A stretch of DNA of 19,869 nt, taken from Oscillospiraceae bacterium (GTDB lineage: Bacteria; Bacillota_A; Clostridia; Oscillospirales; Oscillospiraceae). Below the pieces are notes generated by a model, which was given only the letters and a program-made list of their open reading frames with translations, did not search any database and was not told the origin of the DNA. Position numbers and translations under genes: made by a program. This document shows, one piece after another, positions 1-5,290 of the stretch. Position 1 is the first letter of the stretch, and each line of letters starts with the position of its first letter. The stretch is taken from positions 1-19,869 of the forward strand of contig JAFUES010000018.1 in NCBI GenBank assembly GCA_017470325.1, written 5' to 3'.

Positions 1-644
1 GGACCCTGTTCCTGGACGCGGTGTCCGCCATCCCGCTGGATATGCAGATCAAGCTCCTGCAGGCGGTGGAAACCCATACCATCCAGCGCCTGGGCAGCAA
101 CAATCCCATCAAGCTGGACATCCGGATCATCGCGGCCAGCAATCAGGATCTGGCGCGTATGGCCGAGCGGGGCATGTTCCGGAAGGATCTCTACTACCGC
201 TTGAGCCCGCTCACCCTGGAGATCCCGCCTCTGCGGTCCCGCCCGGAGGACATCCTGCTCTTCGCCGAACGCTATCTGCAGGAACTGAACGCCAGCGACT
301 CGGAAGCGCCCAAGACCATGACCCAGGAGTTCCTGGATGGCCTGCAGGCTTATGACTGGCCCGGCAACGTGCGAGAGCTGCAGAACAGCATCGCCCGGGC
401 CTATTACAGCAATCCGGGGCCGATCCTGACCAGCGAAAGCCTGCAGCTGGTGCTGGAGCGCCCCAGCAGCGGTCTGGGCGACACGCTGCCGATCCCCCAG
501 GACGCGGGAGAAGGGGCGATCGTCGCGGCGCTTACGATCTGCGGCGGGAACGTGGACGCCGCCGCCGAGCGGCTGGGGATCAGCCGGGCGACCCTGTACC
601 GCCGGATGAAAAAGTACGGCATCATCCCCAAGCTCCTCAAGTGA
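1..644 (+). CDS. Sigma-54-dependent transcriptional activator, C-terminal part (5' end outside window)
   Basis: This is the downstream half of an enhancer-binding protein that uses ATP hydrolysis to open sigma-54 promoters. The reading frame is open from base 3. Visible in order are the Walker B segment TLFLDAVSAIP, sensor I (RIIAASNQDL), the arginine-finger region (FRKDLYYRL), IPPLRSRPEDI, sensor II (WPGNVREL) and a C-terminal Fis-type helix-turn-helix (GNVDAAAERLGISRATLYRRMKKYGI). The Walker A motif, GAFTGA loop and sensory domain lie to the left of the window. The Walker B acidic pair is D-A here, where the family normally has D-E. The gene faces the transketolase operon and ends in a two-hairpin terminator region. 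Family assignment is firm; the signal and target promoters cannot be told from this part. Confidence 0.93.
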   Translation, partial: TLFLDAVSAIPLDMQIKLLQAVETHTIQRLGSNNPIKLDIRIIAASNQDLARMAERGMFRKDLYYRLSPLTLEIPPLRSRPEDILLFAERYLQELNASDSEAPKTMTQEFLDGLQAYDWPGNVRELQNSIARAYYSNPGPILTSESLQLVLERPSSGLGDTLPIPQDAGEGAIVAALTICGGNVDAAAERLGISRATLYRRMKKYGIIPKLLK

Positions 645-656
645 GCGCCGGGGAGG

Positions 657-709
657 CGAAACAAAAACAGGTCCTTCTCAGACGAAAGTGTTCGTCCGGG
701 AAGGACCTG
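657..709 (-). terminator. Rho-independent terminator for the transketolase operon
   Basis: A stem formed by 668-676 (CAGGTCCTT) and 701-709 (AAGGACCTG) encloses an inner CAGACGAA/TTCGTCCG pairing. Read on the minus strand, the hairpin is followed by TTTTTGTTT (657-667), so it serves the leftward transketolase genes. Confidence 0.75.
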
Positions 710-733
710 GTTTATGATGCGGCCACAAGCAAA

Positions 734-777
734 GGGAAAGCAGCCGGCGTGTGCACCCGGCTGCTTTCCCGATTTTT
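734..777 (+). terminator. Rho-independent terminator for the sigma-54 activator
   Basis: A perfect 14-bp stem (734-747 with 757-770, loop of 9) is followed on the plus strand by GATTTTTGT. It lies just past the minus-strand terminator, so each convergent transcript runs through the other gene's hairpin before meeting its own T-tract. Confidence 0.8.
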
Positions 778-783
778 GTCCTG

Positions 784-1725
784 TTATTTGCCCAGCATGG
801 CCTTCGCCTGGGCGGCGATGTTCTCCGCGCAGAGGCCGAACTGCTTGAGCAGCTCCCCCGCCGGGCCGGAGTGGCCGAACTCGTCCATGACGCCGATCCG
901 CTTCACGGGCACCGGGCAGGCCTCCGCCACCGCGGCGCAGACCGCCTCGCCCAGGCCGCCGATGATGCTGTGCTCCTCGGCGGTGAGGATCCGGCCGCAG
1001 TCCCTGGCGGCCCGGAGCACCAGCTCCGTGTCCAGGGGCTTGATGGTGGAGATGTTGATGACCCGGGCCGAGATGCCGGCCTGCGCCAGCGCCTCCGCCG
1101 CCTCGATGGCCTCGGGGACCATGATGCCGGTGGCGATGATGGCGATGTCGCTGCCGTCCCGGACCACCTCGCCCTTGCCGATCTGGAAGCGGTAGTCCTC
1201 GCTGTGGAACACCGGCGTGGCCGCGCGGCCGAAACGCATATACACCGGGCCCTCCAGCTCATAGGCGGTCCGGACCATCTGGCGTGCCTCCACATCATCC
1301 GCCGGGCACAGCACCGTCATCCCTGGGATGGTCCGCATCAGGGCCAGGTCCTCGCAGCACTGGTGGGAAGCGCCGTCCTCCCCCACGGAGATCCCCGCGT
1401 GGGTGGCGCCGATCTTCACATTCAGGTGGGGATAGCCAATGGAATTGCGCACCTGCTCGAAGGCACGGCCCGCCGCGAACATGGCGAAGGTGGACACGAA
1501 GGGCACCAGGCCCATGGTGCTCAGGCCCGCGGCCACGACCATCATATTCCCCTCCGCGATGCCGCAGTCAAAGAAGCGGTCCGGAAAGGCCTTCTTGAAA
1601 ACCTCCGTCTTGGTGGCGCCAGCCAGGTCCGCGTCCAGGACCACGACGTTCTCCGCCGCCGCGCCCAGCTCCGCCAGGGCCTTGCCGTAACTCTCTCTGG
1701 TGGCGATCTTCTTTTCCTTATCCAT
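784..1725 (-). CDS. Transketolase, C-terminal subunit (pyrimidine-binding and C-terminal domains)
   Basis: This is the second half of a split transketolase, the thiamine-diphosphate enzyme that moves two-carbon units between sugar phosphates in the non-oxidative pentose phosphate pathway. The 313-residue product shows the catalytic glutamate in GIAEGNM (E58), the GEDGASHQ segment with H121, and the transketolase_C fold at the end (ISTIKPLDTELVLRAA, EEHSIIGGLGEAV). I chose the ATG at 1725 because GAGGAGG lies about 7 bases upstream. The ATG at 1731 would have only one base of spacing and would overlap the stop of the upstream gene. The gene follows the N-terminal subunit by 2 bases, so the two are surely co-translated. 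Together they give about 596 residues, close to a one-chain enzyme. A 1-deoxyxylulose-5-phosphate synthase is less likely because of the split layout. Confidence 0.93.
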   Translation of the reverse strand: MDKEKKIATRESYGKALAELGAAAENVVVLDADLAGATKTEVFKKAFPDRFFDCGIAEGNMMVVAAGLSTMGLVPFVSTFAMFAAGRAFEQVRNSIGYPHLNVKIGATHAGISVGEDGASHQCCEDLALMRTIPGMTVLCPADDVEARQMVRTAYELEGPVYMRFGRAATPVFHSEDYRFQIGKGEVVRDGSDIAIIATGIMVPEAIEAAEALAQAGISARVINISTIKPLDTELVLRAARDCGRILTAEEHSIIGGLGEAVCAAVAEACPVPVKRIGVMDEFGHSGPAGELLKQFGLCAENIAAQAKAMLGK

Positions 1726-1727
1726 GT

Positions 1728-2579
1728 TCATGCCTCCTCGATCTGCCTGCGCAGCTCTGCCAGCTCCGCCAGGCCCTGGGCCAGCTGCTCGTCATTGGGC
1801 GCCTTGCCATGCCAGCCGGCGGCGTTCTCCATAAAGGACACGCCCTTGCCCTTCACGGTGTCCATCAGGATCACCGTGGGCTTGCCGCTGCCGATGTTTT
1901 CATGGAAGCGGTTGAAGGCATCCTCCAGCTGGGCAAAGTCGTGACCGTTGATGCGGATCACCCGGAAGCCGAAGGCGGCGAACTTCTCGTCCAGCGGAGC
2001 GGTGTTCATCACGTCCCTGGTGGCGCCGTCGATCTGCAGGCCGTTCACGTCCACGGTCAGGCACAGGTTGTCCAGTCCGTAGTGGGCCGCGAAGAGACAC
2101 GCCTCCCAGACCTGGCCCTCGGCCAGCTCACCGTCGCCCAGCAGGGCGTAGACACGCAGGTCCTTGCCCAGGTGCTTCGCACCCTTGGCCATGCCCACCG
2201 CGGCGGAAACGCCCTGCCCCAGAGAGCCGGTGGACATCTCCACACCGGGGACGGTATTCATGTTGGGGTGGCCCTGCAGGTAAGAGCCCACCTGGCGCAG
2301 CGTCAGCAGATCCTCCACCGGGAAGAAGCCGCAGAGGGCTAGGGTGGAATAGAGCCCGGGGGCCACGTGGCCCTTGGAGAGGACGAAGCGGTCCCGGTCC
2401 GGGGCCTTGGGATCCTTGGGATCGATCCGCAGCTCCTTACGATACAGATAGGTAAAATAATCCGCGGCGGACAGGCTGCCGCCGGGGTGTCCGGACTTGG
2501 CGCTGTGCACAGCCTTCAGGATGTTCTCCCGCACGCTCACAGCAAACAACTGCAGTTCCCTGTTTGTTTCAGGCGTCAT
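1728..2579 (-). CDS. Transketolase, N-terminal subunit (thiamine-diphosphate-binding)
   Basis: The 283-residue product is the cofactor-binding half of the split enzyme. It shows SAKSGHPGGSLSAAD (residues 26-40), LSKGHVAPGLY (67-77), GSLGQG (118-123) and the thiamine diphosphate/Mg motif GDGELAEGQVWEA (148-160) with D177 and N179 downstream. H257 sits in GWHGKAP. The start at 2579 is preceded by AAGGAGA with 6-7 bases of spacing. An in-frame ATG ten codons upstream has no comparable site and is not used here. It is the first gene of the operon, with a promoter at 2634-2662. Split transketolases are usual in clostridia and archaea, so the arrangement itself is not odd. Confidence 0.94.
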   Translation of the reverse strand: MTPETNRELQLFAVSVRENILKAVHSAKSGHPGGSLSAADYFTYLYRKELRIDPKDPKAPDRDRFVLSKGHVAPGLYSTLALCGFFPVEDLLTLRQVGSYLQGHPNMNTVPGVEMSTGSLGQGVSAAVGMAKGAKHLGKDLRVYALLGDGELAEGQVWEACLFAAHYGLDNLCLTVDVNGLQIDGATRDVMNTAPLDEKFAAFGFRVIRINGHDFAQLEDAFNRFHENIGSGKPTVILMDTVKGKGVSFMENAAGWHGKAPNDEQLAQGLAELAELRRQIEEA

Positions 2580-2595
2580 AAAATCTCTCCTTGTA

Positions 2596-2662
2596 CAATT
2601 GAAAATCAATTGATCATATCATGAACCAAAGTTAGTTTAGCAAGCTCTTTTCAACTTGTCAA
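2596..2662 (-). promoter_or_regulatory. Promoter and possible operator of the transketolase operon
   Basis: On the minus strand TTGACA (2657-2662) is followed after 17 bases by TAAACT (2634-2639). In the short leader, CAATTG occurs twice (2596-2601 and 2607-2612) around AAAAT, forming a dyad between promoter and ribosome binding site that could bind a regulator. The promoter call is good; the operator is speculation. Confidence 0.6.
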
Positions 2663-3003
2663 CGGAAAACGGGCGAAGGCTCTCCGATATCGGATATGCG
2701 CTTTGTCGTGGAAGGGCTAGATGAGGAACTCCGGGAACAGAAAGCAGCAGGGATGACGAGCTTCCGTCATTCCTGCCTTTCGTAAACGATGCCGCATCGG
2801 AAAGCACTAGTCAAGGTGCAGCGAGCGATCCCCGGCCCCCGTTCTTTTTAAAGCGACTTTGTCCTGTCTATCAAATCTTCCGCTTGTTACTTTTATTTAG
2901 GTATTTTTAATATTGATATCGCGCTGGGTATACTTTAGAGTGATCGACAGCAAATTATCCGCTTCAGTCATTCATTAGGTAAAAAATTGTAAGGTGTGAT
3001 CCA
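2663..3003. other. Gene-poor junction between core and accessory DNA
   Basis: No convincing gene. A 29-codon open frame on the plus strand (ATG at 2696, stop 2783-2785) has coding-like composition but no ribosome binding site, and it overlaps a 12-bp hairpin (2747-2758 with 2765-2776, one G-T pair). The hairpin has no clear T-tract. Near the right end TATACT (2929-2934) could be the -10 box of the next gene, but I see no good -35 box. AAGGTG precedes the ATG at 3004. Confidence 0.4.
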
Positions 3004-3600
3004 ATGCGCGATATCGAAACAATCAAGGCTGTCTTTCAGACCCATGGCGGTATCGTCCGCACCGGTGAGCTGTCCCGGGAAAAGATCTATTACGCAGACA
3101 TCCAGTGGCTGCTCCGGGAGGGCTATATCGAAAAGATCCGTACCGGCTATTACCAGTGGGCCGATCCCTCGTTTAGTGAACTAGCCACCGTCATGGGGCT
3201 GTTTCCGGACGCCGTTCTGTGCATGGACACGGCACTGCGGCATTATGACTACAGCGATCGGACGCCGGCTGCCTGGCATCTGGCTGTCAGCAAGGACGCC
3301 AACAAAACGCGCTTTCACATCGATCATCCCTTCGTGAAGCCGTATTTTATGGAGCCAAAGCTGCTGGGCCTTGGGGTCCGACAGGAAGTAATCGATGGCA
3401 TCAGGGTCCGCATTGTAGACAAGGACCGGGCCGTTTGCGACTGCCTGCGGTATCGAAACAAAATGGACCGGGAGATCTTCAACAAAGCGATCCAATGCTA
3501 TATCGCAGACCCGGAGAAAAACATCCCAAACCTTCTCGCTTACGCGAAAGCTCTTCGCGTATCGAAGCCGGTTCGGGATCTGATAGGGGTGTGGCTGTAA
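3004..3600 (+). CDS. AbiEi-family antitoxin / transcriptional regulator (type IV TA), toxin partner missing
   Basis: The 198-residue product matches the general layout of AbiEi antitoxins: an N-terminal winged helix (about residues 1-50, with WLLREGYIEKIRTGYYQW) and a C-terminal domain typical of the family (ALRHYDYSDR, FMEPKLLGLGV, KDRAVCDCLRYRNK). In known AbiE systems this protein represses the operon and counteracts AbiEii, a nucleotidyltransferase toxin encoded directly downstream. Here the stop codon overlaps an ATG (TAATG), the usual coupling point, but the frame that follows has no AbiEii features. The regulator therefore appears orphaned. AAGGTG precedes the start by about 8 bases. 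I am fairly sure of the family; its present role is unknown. Confidence 0.82.
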   Translation: MRDIETIKAVFQTHGGIVRTGELSREKIYYADIQWLLREGYIEKIRTGYYQWADPSFSELATVMGLFPDAVLCMDTALRHYDYSDRTPAAWHLAVSKDANKTRFHIDHPFVKPYFMEPKLLGLGVRQEVIDGIRVRIVDKDRAVCDCLRYRNKMDREIFNKAIQCYIADPEKNIPNLLAYAKALRVSKPVRDLIGVWL

Positions 3601-3640
3601 TGACAGATGAGCAAAATATACCGCACCACAAATGTCCAGT
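3600..3640 (+). pseudogene. Possible 5' stub of a lost AbiEii toxin gene
   Basis: An ATG overlaps the abiEi stop by one base (TAATG) and opens MTDEQNIPHHK. After about ten codons the frame enters the 13-bp core of a sequence repeated elsewhere in the window (3628-3640) and then the terminator of the opposite-strand operon. Stop-start overlap is usual for abiEi-abiEii, so this may be what remains after a deletion or insertion. The stub is too short for its sequence to prove this. Confidence 0.3.
3628..3640 (+). repeat. Short core copy of the dispersed direct repeat
   Basis: ACAAATGTCCAGT is identical to the right part of the 31-bp repeats at 5082-5112 and 9590-9620 and has the same orientation. 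The bases to its left match only loosely. Confidence 0.55.
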
Positions 3641-3651
3641 CAGCCTTGCAA

Positions 3652-3698
3652 AAAGGAAAAAACAAGCCTGCTCGATCATCGTGTCGAGCGGGCTTGTT
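3652..3698 (-). terminator. Rho-independent terminator of the hicBA operon
   Basis: A 15-bp stem (3661-3675 with 3684-3698, one G-T pair) is followed on the minus strand by TTTTTTCCTTTTT. It ends leftward transcription from hicBA and lies 12 bases past the stop of the downstream remnant frame. Confidence 0.8.
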
Positions 3699-3710
3699 CC
3701 AATTTTCAGT

Positions 3711-3810
3711 TTATTCGCCAAGTCCTTTAAACTGTTCACTCAGTTCTCCAAACACACGGATCGCCTCAGTCAGCTCCTGCTTCTCATCCGGGAACCGGGT
3801 CCTCTCTATC
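3711..3810 (-). pseudogene. Remnant or unrecognised small frame downstream of hicA
   Basis: Between the ancestral end of hicA and the terminator, the minus strand holds an open frame ending FPDEKQELTEAIRVFGELSE plus QFKGLGE and TAA at 3711-3713. The composition looks coding (amphipathic, Glu-rich), but there is no ATG, GTG or TTG with a ribosome binding site at its left boundary. It may be the 3' end of a gene whose start was deleted, or may need an unusual start. I do not recognise it. Confidence 0.35.
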
Positions 3811-3834
3811 TTAAAACTTGTAATCGATACCGCA

Positions 3835-4005
3835 TTATTTCATGATGGCGTTCGCAGTAAACCGTGATTTGATTCTTCCATCGACCGCAACATTGTTATC
3901 TGTAATTGGACTATACCAAATATCGTGGTCCCCTTTTCCGTGGCGGACAAAAGAACACCCATTCTTGCGCAGGATGTCCCGAACCTTTTTCTCGTATTCA
4001 GCCAT
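3835..4005 (-). CDS. hicA: HicA-type mRNA interferase toxin, last eight codons cut off by a stop
   Basis: The product begins MAEYEKKVRDILRKNGCSF and carries the HicA core RHGKGDHDIWYSP, with the presumed catalytic histidine at residue 27. HicA toxins fold like a double-stranded RNA-binding domain and cleave mRNA. Clostridial relatives usually end TANAIMKQ-x-GI-x-x-KF. Here the frame reads TANAIMK, then TAA (3835-3837), then CGIDYKF, then TAA (3811-3813), so one C-to-T change in a CAA codon seems to have removed the tail. The common SRHT is also SRFT here. The start at 4005 overlaps the hicB stop by 8 bases (ATGGCTGA). An ATG at 4023 has no ribosome binding site. Activity is uncertain. Confidence 0.8.
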   Translation of the reverse strand: MAEYEKKVRDILRKNGCSFVRHGKGDHDIWYSPITDNNVAVDGRIKSRFTANAIMK

Positions 4006-4222
4006 AGGCAGGAACCTGTTCATGGCGTTCCGAAAGGAACGTCAATTGATAGTTGTGCGCCTTTCTCTGATTGAGCTCAAGAAGCTCCGGAATAGCAAAA
4101 CGAACTCTTTCAATCAATGCATCAAAAGAGCCAGACTCCAGCACAAGCCCCGGCACATCCTCACTTGTTGCAATCCAAACCGAGGCTTCGGCATCCCATG
4201 TCATTGTGATTCTATAATCCAA
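3998..4222 (-). CDS. hicB: HicB-like antitoxin (DUF1902 type)
   Basis: The 74-residue product starts MDYRITMTWDAEASVWIATS and continues EDVPGLVLESGSFDALIERV, the partial RNase-H-like fold of small HicB/DUF1902 antitoxins that block HicA. The start is TTG at 4222, set by a perfect AAGGAGG 8 bases upstream; no ATG fits better. It is the first gene of a two-gene operon, with the toxin overlapping its end. That is the less common antitoxin-first order, but it is regular for this subfamily. There is no separate DNA-binding domain, so autoregulation, if any, would need another protein. Confidence 0.85.
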   Translation of the reverse strand: MDYRITMTWDAEASVWIATSEDVPGLVLESGSFDALIERVRFAIPELLELNQRKAHNYQLTFLSERHEQVPAYG

Positions 4223-4289
4223 ATCGATCGCCTCCTTGTCGCACGGTTTACCAATTTGGTCTTGTTTGAACTCTTGTTCCTATATATGT

Positions 4290-4317
4290 ATTATACCTTA
4301 CCCTGAAAAAAAGTAAA
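4290..4317 (-). promoter_or_regulatory. Promoter of the hicBA operon
   Basis: On the minus strand TTTACT (4312-4317) is followed after 16 bases by a perfect TATAAT (4290-4295), 68 bases before the hicB start. It sits directly behind the stop of the nucleotidyltransferase gene. Confidence 0.65.
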
Positions 4318-4327
4318 TGTCTTTTTT

Positions 4328-4561
4328 CTATTGGCCATCAATCAAATCTACCGGGATACGAAGCGCTGTATTTACGCCCTCCAGGAGGCCAAAAAATGCA
4401 AGTCCGCGCAGTCCGCTGTCCACCAAGATATCCACATCGCTGCGGTCGTTGGCCTGTCCCTTGGCATAGGAGCCAAACAGAATAGCACTGCGCACACCGT
4501 ACTGATCAAACACCGGATCTAGTTTGTTCTTCAGTTCGGCCAACGTATATACTGCCTGCAT
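4328..4561 (-). CDS. Minimal nucleotidyltransferase (MNT / MntA type), C-terminally shortened
   Basis: The 77-residue product has the MNT signature ILFGSYAKGQANDRSDVDILV (from residue 27), with GS at 30-31 and metal-binding aspartates D42 and D44. Family members with a HEPN partner (HepT) act as antitoxins by AMPylating the toxin. The chain stops at PVDLIDGQ, roughly 25 residues before the usual end, where a further beta strand and the third carboxylate region should be. No HEPN gene lies next to it: downstream comes the hicBA promoter, upstream a non-coding stretch. I start it at 4561, where AAGGAAGGGG precedes the ATG; an in-frame ATG 15 codons upstream would read through that site. Probably a decayed antitoxin. 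Confidence 0.78.
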   Translation of the reverse strand: MQAVYTLAELKNKLDPVFDQYGVRSAILFGSYAKGQANDRSDVDILVDSGLRGLAFFGLLEGVNTALRIPVDLIDGQ

Positions 4562-4635
4562 CTTCCGCCCCCCTTCCTTTTTTTGCTGTATTTTATTTTC
4601 TTCCAAACTATGTTTTTTTACAAGCCTGAATTTAA

Positions 4636-4669
4636 TGGCGGTACCGCCAGCGCAGATCCGCTGACGGTA
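4636..4669. promoter_or_regulatory. Two overlapping dyads upstream of the MNT gene
   Basis: TGGCGGTACCGCCA (4636-4649) is a perfect 14-bp palindrome. Its right half also pairs with a second site: TACCGCCAGCG (4642-4652) against CGCTGACGGTA (4659-4669), with one mismatch. The two foldings exclude each other. It may be an operator with three half-sites or a small attenuator. It lies about 75 bp upstream of the leftward MNT gene. Apart from this and the terminator at 4765-4805, I see nothing in 4562-4854. Confidence 0.4.
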
Positions 4670-4764
4670 ACTTTGAGAAAATTGGAGTAAAAAAGTATGG
4701 CTTCAATCAAGATGAGCTTTTATAATAGCTGAATAGATGAATAGAAGTCTATCGATTTCAGAGG

Positions 4765-4805
4765 AAAAAGGCAGGCCATGGGATAATTCCTCATGGCCTG
4801 CCTTT
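4765..4805 (-). terminator. Rho-independent terminator (leftward)
   Basis: A 14-bp stem (4767-4780 with 4792-4805) around an 11-base loop is followed on the minus strand by TTTTT. It lies about 50 bases past the small ORF at 4855-5025, which supports leftward transcription of that ORF. Confidence 0.75.
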
Positions 4806-4854
4806 GCAATTATAGCGCGCAATTCCCCACTGCTGCAAATATCAGGAGCGTAAA

Positions 4855-5025
4855 CTACGGCAGATAAGGATGCGTTTTATCAAACTGCTGCTGGAGAGAC
4901 TTCGTCTGCATCATAACTTCAATGTAGTTTTCATCAGGATCTACTGTCCAAACGATGAGGCACTGATCTGCCCCATGCATAAGTTGAAGCGTTTGTCGCT
5001 CGTCGTCAACGCAGATTGCCCTCAT
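4855..5025 (-). CDS. Small unknown protein, 56 residues
   Basis: A short frame runs from ATG 5025 to TAG at 4855-4857, with AAGGAG 8 bases upstream and a strong terminator downstream. The product begins MRAICVDDERQTLQLMHGAD and ends FDKTHPYLP. The first eight or nine residues resemble the first strand and acidic pair of a response-regulator receiver, but the rest does not continue that fold. It may be a real small protein or a fusion left by a deletion. The ATG overlaps (ATGA) the stop of an upstream remnant frame ending KETGMRFDRMKEYIV, which itself runs back into the 31-bp repeat. A 71-codon plus-strand frame over the same DNA lacks a usable ribosome binding site. Function unknown. Confidence 0.5.
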   Translation of the reverse strand: MRAICVDDERQTLQLMHGADQCLIVWTVDPDENYIEVMMQTKSLQQQFDKTHPYLP

Positions 5026-5081
5026 ACTATGTACTCCTTCATTCGATCAAAACGCATACCTGTCTCTTTCTCAGGGCAAAC

Positions 5082-5112
5082 ATAGCATGGGCTGTCCAAC
5101 AAATGTCCAGTA
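5082..5112 (+). repeat. 31-bp dispersed direct repeat, copy A
   Basis: The pattern is ATAGCA, three variable bases, then GCTGTCCAACAAATGTCC and AGTA. It matches 9590-9620 at 28 of 31 positions in the same orientation. Inside it TGTCCA occurs twice at an 11-base period, one helical turn, as is common in protein-binding or transposon-end sites. Confidence 0.75.
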
Positions 5113-5117
5113 TAAAA

Positions 5118-5155
5118 CCGCCCCGATCCGAGACTTCTTTCTCAGACCGGGGCGG
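5118..5155. terminator. GC-rich hairpin, first of two near-identical copies
   Basis: An 11-bp GC-rich stem (5118-5128 with 5145-5155, one A-C mismatch) has TTTTAT after it on the minus strand. It matches the hairpin at 6413-6450 at 35 of 38 positions. No gene directly upstream on either strand clearly needs it, so it may be a duplicated terminator left by a rearrangement. Confidence 0.6.
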
Positions 5156-5176
5156 CCAGACACAAGATTATTTTAC

Positions 5177-5204
5177 TTGACAAGCAGGCAGAAATGTATA
5201 CAAT
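5177..5204 (+). promoter_or_regulatory. Promoter of the ATPase gene
   Basis: TTGACA (5177-5182) is followed after 16 bases by TACAAT (5199-5204). The long AT-rich leader has repeated ATAGATAA/GATAAA units and ends in AAGGATAAGGAG, 10 bases before the ATG at 5291. Confidence 0.7.
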
Positions 5205-5290
5205 AGAACAAAATGATAAAAATAGATAAAAAGAATAAAGATAGATAAGAATAATACGGATAGCAAACAAGGATAAGGAGTTTTTTCGTT

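Noticed and set aside
751..1944. Plus-strand open frame opposite the transketolase genes
   Set aside because: It starts inside the terminator loop and lies antisense to two firmly identified genes.
3435..3845. Plus-strand ORF running out of abiEi
   Set aside because: It overlaps abiEi in another frame, then runs through the hicBA terminator and antisense to the hicA tail. Only the ATG at 3600 within it is of interest.
4870..5085. 71-codon plus-strand ORF
   Set aside because: The only ribosome binding site candidate (AAGG) touches the ATG, and no terminator or promoter supports it. The minus-strand ORF on the same DNA has all three signals.
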